This document shows positions 24,287 to 36,282 of a stretch of DNA of 64,000 nucleotides, in pieces (within the stretch, counting starts at the first letter, position 1; every line of letters starts with the position of its first letter). The translations under genes were made by a program, and so were the position numbers. This DNA is from Symsagittifera roscoffensis. Taxonomy: Eukaryota > Xenacoelomorpha > Acoela > Convolutidae. The stretch is from contig NC_087065.1 of NCBI RefSeq assembly GCF_963678635.1, forward strand, positions 55,022,397-55,086,396. Reading direction: 5' to 3'. The notes beneath the pieces were generated by a model. It was not told the DNA's origin and searched no databases. It worked only from the letters and a program-made list of their open reading frames with translations.

Positions 24287-26400
24287 TGAGCTACCCAACA
24301 GAGGACGGAACTGAATAAATTAGAGTTGAAGAACCAGTTGAGATGAACCTGGAAAAAATTGCTGCTGGAACTTTTTGAAGACAAAATGAGGGCACCATAG
24401 TCGGCAAAACATTTGTTGGCGAGTCCTTTTGTCAGGACGGCGGGGCAGTTGATGTTTATGTGGAGATTGGCGGTAGTGGCGCTAGACGCAATGACTTCGT
24501 ACGATAAACTAAGACTGGGCGGCAAAGGTCGACACGTGTATCGAATGCTGACTCAGAGCATATTGCTCGAGACAGTTCGGGATTGAGCCTGGCGAGGAGC
24601 AAAGATGTCACCTGTTTCTTGAGGTGGATCATGTCGATGATACCTGGTGCTACAATACAGGCATGCTACCAAAGTGCGGCGGGAGGTAAAGCATTGGAAA
24701 AGAGAGTCTCCAGCGTCATCCTGAATATGTATCAGAGTACTGGGATTGAGAAGGAGGATGGTTCGAAACAGTCCCCGGAGAACCATGCAAAACTTGATGA
24801 GATCCGACGGCTCTCGAACAAGAAATTTGGTGAGAGGCATGACGTGTACCGTGGCCTGGCTTTGGCAGAAGACTACTCGAGACCCACAAAGCGAGAAGAG
24901 TATCGGTATGTGTCCGGTGTAATGGGGATATCGTACAACCCTTTTTTGATGGCGCAGGCAGGAGCTGCCTAAATGAATTTTGAATCTACGGAGCTGCTGA
25001 AGTTCTGGACAGAAAAGATAATCGAGATTGATCCACTGAGAGGAGGAAACCGAGCCTGGATTTGCTGCTTGAGAAGGTGCCCGAAGTCGTCGGCGAGCCG
25101 CATTCTGAGAGGAAGGCAGAGCTGAGGCTGGGTGACAAAGATGACATTTTGTCTACGAACTTCGTAATAGTTTGGAAGTTGCTGAGACCATCTTGGTGTC
25201 ACATACTCAGGAAATTTTGTATGTAGAAGTCACAGAGCGAGTGAGACTGTCACCAGGGAAGGATGAGGATTTGGGGAATCTGAAAGTGATACACAAATTG
25301 ATCCTGCCTCATCGAAGAGAATCTGAAGAATTCATGAGCAAGTTGAACGTGTCGCCTAGGAAGCTGGAGCCAGGCAATTGTCTTAATCTAGCGATTGGAG
25401 GTGGGGAGTTTCCTTGTGATGGACGGTCTCGTGTCAACATAGAGTCTTTTCAAAGCCAAGATCTGGTCACTTGGTTTGGTGACATCACTGAGAAGGAGAA
25501 GAGTGAGGTACAAATAGTGGCTGAGTGTTACGCGAGCACCACAATGAATCTAGCAACGGCATTGGGATTCTTCTCGAGGATGTGTAGTCTAGAGTCACTG
25601 GAGATGCTAGAGTCCGAGTACCATCTGGTGACGGCGGTCAACGTGGAATCTTGGCCTGGAGTGTTGCAGATGGTCCAAAAGCATATCACGGGATGAAAAT
25701 CGGTCTTGAGGCAGAGATGGGGATTCACGTGAGCTAGGCCTACAGACTACCAATGAATGCGAAGTCTCTGGTGGGATCAGCCATAGCGAACTTGTGCGGA
25801 AGTCATTATCCCCTTATCTGTTACATATGACGATGGTTAAAGCATCTAGTCAGAGGGTGCTGATCGATAAGGTTTTCTCGGTGCCCAAGTGCGTGCGCTT
25901 GGCGCGGATGTCACATCATTCACATCGTTTGTAACGAAAGATGCTGGGAGCGGTACTTGGGGATCGAAGGGAGGACTTGCGTGAGATCTGGGGGGAGGAA
26001 CTCTTCAGTTTGGAAAAAGAGGACACTAGTGACTTCGAGAGGCAAAACACGATCGGGAAGACGACGAATAGCGTCCAAGCCGTGGACGGAAATGGCGTGA
26101 CGCATGCAAAGATGATGGAGTTTGATCCTTTGCTCGAGGCTTCAAGAGAGCGCAACCCTCGAAGCATCAATTTGACGCACGGAGAATGCCCATGTCGTCG
26201 TCTGGCACAGACAGTGTGGTGCCCGGAGCAGTCAAAACTCTGCTTGATATGGGATGTTGGAGAAATTTGGTCGATAGGATTACCCGACCATCAACAAAAA
26301 GTCACCCTCTTCGCGGTGAGCTCGATGTTGGCGCTGCGATGGATTGAGGAGAAAGTAACAAAATATTGAGAGTCGAGGGCACTAACAGTGGAGTCGATAC
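24287..26400 (+). pseudogene. acc4 pseudogene, copy B1
   Basis: Starts right after the TGA at 24287-24289, which lies at the same codon as the TGA ending acc3 in C, followed by ATQQRTELNKLELKNQL in frame. Readable segments are 24583-24972, 25172-25696 and 25941-26369, covering most of acc4 with several stops and shifts. The WTEKI block is at about 24995-25200. Homology breaks off near 26400, before the C-terminal part, at the start of a scrambled segment. Confidence 0.8.
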
Positions 26401-27433
26401 ATGTCATTGGCTTTAGCCTTGGCCTGGAGTGTTTCAGATGGTCCAAAAGCATATCACGGGATGAAAATCGGTCTTGAGGCAGAGATGGGATTCTGGACAG
26501 AAAAGATAAACGAGATTGATCCGACTGAGAGGAGGAAACCGAGCCTGGATTTGCTGCTTCTGCTTGAGAATGTGCCCGAAGTCATCGGCCTGCCGCATTC
26601 TGAGAGGTAGGTGGAGCTGAGACTGGGAGGCAAAGGTGACATTTTGTCTACGAATTTACGGAGCTGCTGAAGTTCTGGACAGAAGAGATAATCGAGATTG
26701 ATCCGACTGAGAGGAGGAAACCGAGCCTGGATTTGCTGCTTGAGAATGTGCCCGAAGTCATCTGCGTGCCGCGTTCTGAGAGGAGTTGTTGAGTTGCGTG
26801 CAAAGTAGTCGATGTACCCATTGAGGTGAGGCACGTGTGAAACCGCATACGATTCTTCTCATGGTTTCGGGCGACACTGACGTCTTGAGCTGCCTATATG
26901 AATTTTGAATTTACGGAGCTGTTGAAGTTCTGGACAGAAAAGATAATCGAGATTGATCCGACTGAGAGGAGGAAACCGAGCCTGGATTTGCTGCTTGAGA
27001 AGTTGCCCGAAGTCGTCGGCGTGCCGCGTTCTGAGAGGAAGGTGGAGCTGAGGCTGGGTGGCAAAGATGACATATTGTCTACGAACTTCAGAACCGTTTG
27101 GAAGTTGCTGAGACCAACTTGGTGTCACATCCTCAAGAAGAGTCGTGGGACACCGTAGTAGGATTTGGAAAACCTGTCATGATGGCCACTTGAAGGAGAT
27201 GGCTCGAATAGTCTTAACGAGATGGAAGACAACAGCCTACAAGTGCAAAACAGTGACCCGAAAGTTGGCTGAAGTATTGACCGATATGAAAAACGCTACA
27301 AGTCCGAGAATGGAAGAAGATTTCAAACTTCAGAAGGCGGATGCGGAGAAAGGTTCCATCAGTGGACAAATGTGGGAAACAGGTAGCAAGTGACCCCCTC
27401 GAAGGAAGATTGACGGAAAATACTGCTCGCCCT
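26401..27433 (+). repeat. Mosaic of acc4 and acc3 fragments between the two B copies
   Basis: A chain of short pieces in sense orientation: acc4 middle (26405-26485), WTEKI block (26489-26650), WTEKI block again (26668-26785), acc4 near its C-terminal third (26785-26885), WTEKI block again (26905-27135), acc3 (27135-27425), then a jump back to acc1 at about 27434. Several junctions carry a few bases of shared sequence. It looks like repeated template switching or conversion between copies rather than a single tandem duplication. Confidence 0.75.
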
Positions 27434-27830
27434 AGGAGCTGCAAGAAAGGCTGCATGCAGTAAAGAACTCCCAGGAGGCCGACACGTGAGGCTGAGCCAT
27501 TCACCTGGAGGGAACACCCTGTGAGGAGTGACATCGTCGCGAACTACAAGAAAAATACCGATGGCGCATATCACCGACACAACTGGGATGACTGGACGGC
27601 GGCACAACGTGAGAGGAGGGATGCCTTCAATGATGCAACTTGGGCTGAATACTTCATACAGCCTAGAATACTTGAGGGCACAGTCCACTTGATCATTGGG
27701 GACAGTCGTGTCAGGGTCTTGACGAGGATCCAGGTGAATTGGCAAGTGGGAATATTGAGTTTCCCAGGTGCAGCAATGCCCCAGTTGATGGCGCCAATAG
27801 AGATGCTGGAAAAGGGAAAAACGTACACGG
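27434..27830 (+). pseudogene. acc1 C-terminal fragment with SGNH start, copy B2
   Basis: Starts in the middle of acc1 at the LQERL block and is open from 27521. It reads through the YKKNTDG block, IIGDSRVRVL (27690-27720, with Ser of block I kept but the following Leu changed to Arg) and directly on into the acc2 part of the SGNH domain. There is no shift at the site where C has its acc1/acc2 frame change. This continuity is the main evidence that acc1 and acc2 were one reading frame. Confidence 0.8.
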
Positions 27831-30800
27831 TCACCCTAATGATGTGTACCAATGATATTTGTAGAGGCAAATCACAGAAAATGATGCGGCTGCAGCACAA
27901 GGTGAGCTGCATTCTACTTGGATCCAACGGTGCTCGCGATTTGCACAGTTCCCTACCACATGATGGCAGATCAGAAAGCGATGAGCATGAGTGAAAAGGT
28001 GCGCCACATCAGCGAATTAATTAGGCAAGTCCAGCAAAGAAGTGTCCTATCCGTGAAGCTGCTCGACGTGGCGAAAATGATGGAGGATTCCCTTCCACAC
28101 AAATCATCTTCGGATAGTATCCATTTCGATAAGCCCAAGGGCACGGAATGGCTGAATGGTGTCTTTCGGAGACACATCAACGTTCTAGGGTCGGATCTGG
28201 AAAATGGCCAATTCACCTTTGGTACATCCCGAGGCCTTCATTCTTCCCGGCTAGGCCAGTGGCTGACCGCTTGGGAGGGAGAGTCGATTCTAGAAGAATT
28301 TCGAGGAGTAGCAGAAGCAGGCAGCTGCGTTCGACACCCATAGAGAGGGATGAGATGGAGTCTTCCACACCACAGAGCTCGGTGGTGTCATCGGTAGTGG
28401 TGGTTGATTACAAGAAGAAAGCCCGAGCACCGGCAGGAGGCCCTGAAGAAGCGAGCAAAGCCAGGTACCTGGAGCGAGTGAAAGATTTGGACCTCGAGTA
28501 TCTAGCCTGCAGGCAGGAGCTAATGGAGGTCTTGGAACTCAATAGTCTGTCGCATGAGGACCTGAGTAATCACTACTGCGTGGATTGGCTGAAGGCGCAT
28601 GAAGTGCTCTTTTCTCGAGACAAAACATTTGAGACGGCGGATTGACTGGGATTCCCAAAAAGTCAATCATGGGGCCAGTCAACTAGAGGCCTCTCAAGAA
28701 GTTGGGAAGCCCAAGCGTCATCGTGGAAGCACCAAAAAATCGAACGAGTATAGCCAAGATCAGAGTGGCGATTCCTGCACAGTTGAAGACCGTAGAAAAA
28801 TTTCTTGAGCCGAAAAATATGGGGCTTCTCGAAACCGCTCACATGGGCCGAAATTTTCAGAAGAAACGAGATAAGGCAAATCTCATCGGAGCTCACAGGT
28901 GGCCAAGACAGAGTACGATCGCTCAGACCCTGGAGCAGCGAAGGCTATCATCCTGACGAGGTCAGAATTTGATAAATGTCCCCGATGTTATATTGGCCAG
29001 AGACATTGGTGTACCTGCTGCCAGGCGCGGATGAAGTCGAAAACGCAGTGTGGGCCGGGGTTACTGTTGTTAGCGGGGATGAATAATCATCTGCACACAG
29101 CGGGATTGCTTGAGCACTTGAGAAATGGAGAACCAACGCCAAAGAAGATCTGGGAAGCGATCCAGACGTTGTTCGCGGCGATCAATGAGATGCAGGAGTT
29201 GGTGGTTTCTCGATTGGGATCGAAAATGAAGGTGGTATTTACATCATCACCAGGCAATGAAGGCATGCCACCCGCTCTGTATTTTGTATACGCGATATTA
29301 ATTTTGATAACAGAAGACAGTGGGCTGCGGATGCTAATGGCAGCCCCGAATCGTAAGCTCGAGCCGGTAAAGTTGAGACTTCTAAACTCGGAGTTAATGG
29401 CAGCATGGACAGATGTGTCTCATGCCCTGAGGGGTTTCTATGAACTCGCAGAGATTTTGATTGTGTTTCGATGAAGTACTTTATCTTGAGATATCGAATC
29501 TGGCTAGGCGGCTGAAATTCAATCCTGAGGTGGGGAATGACCATCCCGTGATAAGCCATTTGACTGCCAGTCTGTGGTTCCGGAATATGGACCTCACGAT
29601 AACGGGATTCACCAGCAGTATGAGAGGGCCTGTCAACGATCGGAAGAACGTGGTGGTAGCTGAGAAACAATTGTAATCGATGGGGTATCGCCTGAATCAA
29701 AAAAGAGAAAGATGGCCCTTCCTGACACCAAGGCTGGAGAACGTGACGGAAAAGACGAGGAAAAGCGCACCTCCCCTGATCAAGCAAGTTTGGGAGTTTC
29801 TAGAGGATCAACTTGAGATCACCGAGAAGAGGGAGATGTCGGTGGGGACGTTCTTGACTTCAGCAAATAAGATCATTATCGGCGGATTCTGGAGAGAACA
29901 TGCGACAGGCGAGTTGAGAACCAGAAAAGCACACGAAGTCTTAAGATTTTTGAGTCCATGATAGGAGAAGAAGTATATGGCAAGGAATTTTACGCGGGAA
30001 ATACCATCTTTGAGGCGTTTGTGCAAAACCTCTTGAGCATATCGATTAATCTGCTGCTAGCTCTGTATCTGGTGTATCCCAGGTACCTGTTGAACATGGG
30101 TCCGGCGTACATGTTCAGCAGAGGCGTGGAAACTTTCAGAGTTGACGGATATTTGACGCTGATACTCTTGGCACACGAGAACCTAATGGCATTTCACCGA
30201 CTGATGAAGTATGGGGAACCCCTATCGGTAGGAAAAGCCCACCCGAGTCTAGAGACCTACTCCTACAAGTGTGCGGCAGGGCTGAAGACTCTACTGGTGG
30301 AGTATCTCTCGATGCAGAACCGATACTTGACAGGAGAGGAGAGAAACTCGAAGACTAGAGAAGAGATGAGAGAGGTGAATGGAGGTGTACCTTTCCTATC
30401 TGATCTGTGTCTGGCAATGGGGTCTGATCCCCTAGGGATTATCAGAGGGTTAGGGGAGGTAGTGACCTGTGTCTACGGGACCGCCGTGAAATATGCCTTC
30501 CCGGATCCGCTTGTGACGGCATACCGACATTCAGTTGTCTACGTAAGCTTGATCAGCATTCTAGATGTGACAGCGCTGAATAGGTGCAAGCAGGAAGAAT
30601 TGAGAACATGAATGAGTGAAACGGTGCTATTCTGAAAGGCGAAGGATCCGGAGTTGATAGTGCTCAAATTCAGAGGCCAGCTGCAGTGTAGAAATGGGGG
30701 AAAACGAGAGGGTCCCATTGAGGCCTACCTGAAATTCCGGAACTGGAATCAGGTAGCGAAGAACACGAGAGAAGTCTTGAGAATTCCAGGGTGGAAGAAA

Positions 30801-31000
30801 AGCTTCGATTTTGCGAAGAGAGAGAGCAGGAGACAATCCTTGAATGGGACGTGTTACCCATTACCATCCCGGAGTTCCCGGCGGTGAGACGAATGACGTT
30901 AGGGACGAACAGCCCGATGGTGGTCCCGTCGATATATGCTAGAGGGGCTTTGAAGCAGCAACGGAAGACGTTCACGCATAGCTGGGAAGTATGGAAGTGA
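27831..31000 (+). pseudogene. acc2 pseudogene, copy B2
   Basis: Nearly identical to B1 through most of its length (for example 29680-31000 against 22491-23809, offset 7189). It keeps the linker deleted in B1 (28200-28355) but lacks about 32 bp near 29030. The SGNH block III reads CTND and block V DSIHFD. The second SGNH-like region reads LAGMNNHLHTAG. The frame open at 29958-30611 covers the block with the hydrophobic LLLALYLVYPRY. Ends at the same C-terminal deletion as B1. Confidence 0.8.
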
Positions 31001-31476
31001 AATAAAAAAAAACTGTATGAAAATAGATGGCAAGATTTCTTGAGCGAGTTCAATCAAAAGGTAGAACGGAAAGCCAAACTGGTTGATTTAAAAGAAGAGT
31101 TGTGGGACACCGTAGTAGGATTTGGAGAACCTGTCTTGATGGCCACTTGACGGAGATGGCTCGAATAACCCTAACGAGATGGAAGACAACAGCCTACAAG
31201 TGCAACACAGTGACATGAAAGTTGGCTGAAATATTGACCGATATGAAAAACGCGACAAGTCCGAGAACGGAAGGAGATTTCAAACTTCAGAAGGCGAATG
31301 CGGAGAAAGGTTCCATCAGTGGACAAAAGTGGGAAGCAGGCAGCAAGTGACCCCCTCGAAGGAAGATTGACAAAAAATACTGCTCGCCCCTGGTGGATAG
31401 CCCTGGATACTGCAAAAGAACTGGAGAGCCTCCTGAAAAAAAACTTGATCGCGGGGTGTCCGGTAAACATCGAAAT
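31001..31476 (+). pseudogene. acc3 remnant, copy B2
   Basis: Same doubly deleted acc3 piece as in B1: the WQDFLSEFNQ block, the fusion to RWKTTAYKC, then the ARPWWIALDTAKELESLLKK block (31385-31440), ending KHRN before TGA at 31477-31479. The TGA context CGAAATTGAGCTACCCAACAG matches B1 and is close to that of C. Confidence 0.7.
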
Positions 31477-33810
31477 TGAGCTACCCAACAGAGGACGGAA
31501 CTGAATAAACTAGAGTTGAAGAACCAGTTGAGATGAACCTGGAAAAATTACTGCTGGAGTATTTTGATGACGAAATGAGGGCACCACATTCGGCAAAAAC
31601 TTTGTTGGCGAGTCCTTTTGTCAGGACGGCGGGGCAGTTGATGTTTACGTGGAGGTTGGCGGTAGTGGCGCTAGAAGCAATGACTTTGTACGATAAACTA
31701 AAACTGGGCGGCAAAGGTCGGCAGGTGTATCGAATGCTGACTCAGCATATTACTCGAGACAGTTCGGGATTGAGCCTGGCGAGGAGGAAAGATGTCACCT
31801 GTTTCTTGAGATGGATCATGTCGATGATACCTGATGCTACCATTCAGGCATGCTACCAAAGTGCGGCGGGAGGTAAAGCATTGGAAAAGAGAGTATCCAG
31901 CGTCATCCTGAATATGTATCAGAGTACTGGGATTGAGAAAGAGGATGGTTCGAAACAGTCCCTGGAGAACCATGCAAAACTTGACGAGATCCGACGGCTC
32001 TCGAACAAGAAGTTTGATGAGAGTCATGACGTGTACCATGGCCTGGCTTTGGCAGAAGACTACTCGAGACCCACAAAGCGAGAAGAGTATCAGTATGTGT
32101 CCGGTGTAATGGGGCAGAGATGGGGATTCTGGACAGAAAAGATAATCGAGATTGATCCGACTGAGAGGAGGAAACCGTGCCTGGATTTTCTGTTTGATAA
32201 TGTGCCCGAAGTCATCGGCGTGCCGCGTTCTGAGAAGAAGGTGGAGCTGAGGCGGGAGGCAAAGATGACAAAATGTCTACGAATTTACGGAGCTGCTGAA
32301 GTTCTGGACAGAAAAGATAATCGAGATTGATCCGACTGAGAGGAGGAAACCGAGCCTGGATTTGCTGCTTGAGAATGTGCCCGAAGTCATCGGCGTGCCG
32401 CGTTCTGAGAGGAAGGTGGAGCTGAGGCTGGGAGGCAAAGATGACATATTGTCTTCGAACTTCGGAACAGTTTGGAAGTTGCTGAGACCATCTTGGTGTC
32501 ACATCCTCAGGAAATTTTGTGTGTAGAAGTCACAGAGCGAGTGAGACTGTCACCAGGGAAGGATGAGGATTTGGGGAATCTGAACGTGATACACAAATTG
32601 ATCCTGCCTCATCGAAAAGAATCTGAAGAATTCATGAGCAAGCCGAACGTGTCGCCTAGGAAGCTGGAGCCAGGCACTTGTCTTAATCTAGCTAGTGGAG
32701 GTGGGGAGTTTTTTTGTGATGGACGGTCTCGTGTCAACATAGAGTCTTTTCAAAGCCAAGATCTGGTCACTTGGTTTGGTGACATCACTGAGAAGGAGAA
32801 GAGTGAGGTACAAATAGTGGCTGAGTGTTACGCGAGCACCACAATGAATCTAGCGACGGCATTGGGATTCTTCTCGAGGATGTGTAGTCTAGAGTCACTG
32901 GAGATGCTAGAGTCCGAGTACCATCTGGTGACGGCGGTCAACGTGGAATCTTGGCCTGGAGTGTTGCAGATGGTCCAAAAGCATATCACGGGATGAAAAT
33001 CGGTCTTGAGGCAGAGATGGGGATTCACGTGAGCTAGGCCTACAGACTACCAATGAATGCGAAGTCTCTGGTGGGATCAGCCATAGCGAACTTGTGCGGA
33101 AGTCATTATCCCATTATCTGTTACATATGACGATGGTGAAAGCATCTAGTCAGAGGGTGCTGATCGATAAGGTTTTCTCGGTGCCCAAGTGCGTGCGCTT
33201 GGCGCGGATGTCACATCATTCACATCGTTTGTAACGAAAGATGCTGGGAGCGGTACTTGGGGATCTAAGGGAGGACTTGCGTGAGATCTGGGGGGAGGAA
33301 CTCTTCAGTTTGGAAAAAGAGGACACTAGTGACTTCGAGAGGCAAAACACGATCGGGAAGACGACGAATAGCGTCCAAGCCGTGGACGGAAATGGCGTGA
33401 CGCATGCAAAGATGATGGAGTTTGATCCTTTGCTCGAGGCTTCAAGAGAGCGCAACCCTCGAAGCATCAATTTGACGCACGGAGAATGCCCATGTCGTTG
33501 TCTGGCACAGACAATGTGGTGCCCGGAGCAGTCAAAACTCTGCTTGATATTCACAAACCATCAACAAAAAGTCACCCTCTTCGCGGTGAGCTCAATGTTG
33601 GCGCTGCGATGGATTGAGGAGAAAGTAACAAAATATCGAGAGTCGAGGGCACCAACAGTGGAGTCGATACATGCCATTGACTATAGCCGGAGGCTTGAGT
33701 TGTTTAAGACTGCGTGCAAAGTAGTCGCTGTACCCATTGAGGTGAGGCACGTGTGAAACCGCATACGATTCTTCTCATGGTTTCGGGCGACACTGACGTC
33801 TTGAGCTGCC
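31477..33810 (+). pseudogene. acc4 pseudogene, copy B2
   Basis: After the shared TGA the frame continues ATQQRTELNKLEL. Readable parts are 31533-32330, 32472-32996 and 33241-33756. Within it the WTEKI block appears twice in a row (32121-32280 and 32295-32510), the first reached by a jump after GVMG near 32112. The segment ends at about 33805 with GACGTCTTGAGCTGCC, the same chimaeric junction seen at about 26883. Confidence 0.78.
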
Positions 33811-35437
33811 AAATGAAATTCGAATTTACGGAGCTGCTGAAAATCTGGACGGAAAAGATAATCGAGATTGATCCGACTGAGAGCAGGAAACCGAGCATGG
33901 ATTTGCTGCTTGAGAAGGTGCCCGAAGTCGCCGGCGTGCCGCGTTCTAAGAGGAAGGTGGAGCTGAGGCTGGGAGGCAAAGATGACATATTGTTTACGAA
34001 CTTCGGAACAGTTTGAAAGTTGCTGAGACCATCTTGGTGTCACATCCTCAGGAAAATTTGTGTGTAGAAGTCACAGAGCGAGTGAGACTGTCACCAGGGA
34101 AGGATGAGGATTTGGGGAATCTGAACGTGATACACAAACTGATTCTGCCTCATCGAAAAGAATCTGAAGAATTCATGAGCAAGCCGAACGTGTCGCCTAG
34201 GAAGCTGGAGCCAGGCACTTGTCTTAATCTAGCGAGTGGAGGTGGGGAGTTTTCTTGTGATGGACGGTCTTGTGTCAACATAGAGTCTTTCCAAAGCAAA
34301 GATCTGGTCAGTTGGTTTGGTGACATGACTGAGAAGGAGAAGAGTGAGGTGCAAATAGTGGCTGAGTGTTACGCGAGCACCACAATGAATCTAGCGACGG
34401 CATTGGGATTCTTCTCGAGGATGTGTATTCTAGAGTCACTGGAGATGCTAGAGTCCGAGTACCTTCTGGTGACGGCGGTAAGCGTGGGATCTTGGCCTGG
34501 AGAGTTGCAGATGGTCCAAAAGCATATCACAGGATGAAAATTGGTCTTGAGGCAGATTCTTAGTGACATATTGACGCAAGCCGAACGGGATGAGTGTTAC
34601 ACAGTGTGCCACACAGTGTGGTACCCGGAGCAGTCAAAACTCTGCTTGATATGGGATGTTGGAGAAATTTGGTCGATAGGATTACCCGACCATCAACAAA
34701 AAGTCACCCTCTTCGCGTTGAGCTCGATGTTGGCGCTGCGATGGATTGAGGAGAAAGTAACAAAATATCGAGAGTCGAGGGCATCAACAGTGGAGTTGAT
34801 GCATGCCATTGACTATAGCCGGAGGCTTGAGTTGTTTAAGGCTGCGTGCAAAGTAGTCGCTGTACCCATTGAGGTGAGTCATGTGTGGAGTCCCATACGA
34901 TTCTTCTCATGGTTTCGGGCGGCACTGACGTCTAGGCTGTATACATTGACAAAAAATCACATGAAGAAGCATCAAAAAGAATACCGCCAGTTCCTGGCGG
35001 AGATCGGGCTGGAGGCCTTCAAGAGACCTTTGCTAACTCATCGCAATGGGATAACCCTGGGTTGGAAAAGGGTTAGTAAGGTGTCTAGAGATAACACCAA
35101 GGCAAGGGAATTGATACTGGAGGAAGACCTGACGAAGAATGTGAGTTTAAAGTTTCTGTTAAAAAGGGAATCCAAGGTGAAGAGTCTACTGAACCAGACA
35201 AGAAGATTGCAACAGCAAAGGGAATGGATGCCGGCCTATGCACAGCTGAAGGCATGGGAAGAGATCGTAATCCGTTCCGACGATGAGGAGGAATTATTGA
35301 GGCAAATCACTGTGTCGAGTGCATCCGCCGGACCAAGTACCTCGAAGACGGGGGGGGGGGCGCGTGAGCTGAGCAGGTTGCTCAGGGGCTGGTTCTTGAG
35401 TCTTGAGTGTGGAAGGAAAAAGGGACTTGAGTGTTAA
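33811..35437 (+). pseudogene. acc4 third partial copy in element B (B3) with the intact C-terminus
   Basis: Starts with another WTEKI block (33822-34050), then the ERVRLSPGKDEDLGNL region (open 34013-34537). A deletion joins the EAD block to a later block with HTVWYPEQSKLCLIWDVG, and a 298-codon frame from 34541 reaches TAA at 35435-35437. That frame spans the site where C has a 16-nt deletion and shows the undamaged version (NGITLGWKRVSKVSRDN), so it documents the normal acc4 C-terminus, including EEIVIRSDDEEELL. A G-run at about 35349-35358 lies near the end. Confidence 0.8.
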
Positions 35438-35698
35438 CTCAGATAAAATATTATGGCACGGAAAAGAAATTTTTTTATACAAATTATTGTTATTAGTTTA
35501 CAACTTTTACAATATAAATCAAAACGCTGCATGACAATTTTCTGATAGAGTGAAACAAAAAAAGTTTTAATGAATAGCTAATAAAACTTGAATTCAGAGT
35601 ACATGTGGGCGCAGATTTTTATTGCTGTTAGCAATAGTTTGACAATTTTGCATGGCTGTCAATTTTGAGGATGTTGATAAAATTAAATCTGCTGCAAA
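35438..35698 (+). other. 3' UTR of element B, first part
   Basis: AT-rich, aligned with the 3' UTR of A (TGGCTGTCAATTTTGAGG, then AAATCTGCTGCAAA). It stops abruptly after CTGCAAA at 35698. The matching continuation AAACTTCTGTAAATGG is found at 59474. Confidence 0.75.
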
Positions 35699-36282
35699 TG
35701 TGACATTCGACCAGAATTGGCAAAACAAGCCACTTCGAGTTATTAGCCGCTGACCTTGAGAATTGGCAGTTTTAACAGATTAGCGACGTTATTGGAACGA
35801 TTAGACAAACTGTGAAGGTCAGAATATTCTGGTATTTTAAATTTTTTAAATTTCGAATGATGGCGTCAGATTTTCCGAGAAACCTCAAGAACGGCCATTT
35901 TGGAAAAAATCCAAAAAGAAACAGAACAACGATAGAAGTTGCGAAAACAACAACGACTATAGTTGTGAGAAAAACGACGATAACAGATAGAAAAATACGA
36001 CAGAGTATTAGTAGAGACCGCTCCGAGTTGCAACGATTGTGTTGCTACAATCGTTGCAAGGCCATTCAGACTAACGGAGAGGAAATAAGGGTGTTATTTG
36101 CCCGGATTCAGGACTTGAACTAAAACTGTTTCAAACTAACTTTCAGCTTCCTGGTTTTGTCCTGAATTGAATTTAATTAACATCTGAATTCATTTTCTGA
36201 CGATGAGAAGCTAGAAGTTAAGGGAAAGGGTTGATCCATCTTCGATGGAAATGATGATTTTTATCTACTGAACAAAAACAAG
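35699..36282 (+). mobile_element. Small inserted element with inverted ends, left part (possible solo LTR)
   Basis: Begins TGTGACATTCGACC. The reverse complement of the right part's end is TGTAACATTCGCCC, giving an 11-14 bp imperfect inverted repeat. Together with 59180-59473 it would be about 878 bp, inserted in the B 3' UTR with AAA on both sides. The inside does not resemble the giant family and codes for nothing recognisable. TG...CA ends and length fit a solo LTR of another family; a TIR DNA transposon is the alternative. Confidence 0.6.

Noticed and set aside
35812-36123. 103-codon ORF in the small inserted element
   Set aside because: Thr/Lys-rich, no recognised motif, AT-rich DNA; probably chance.
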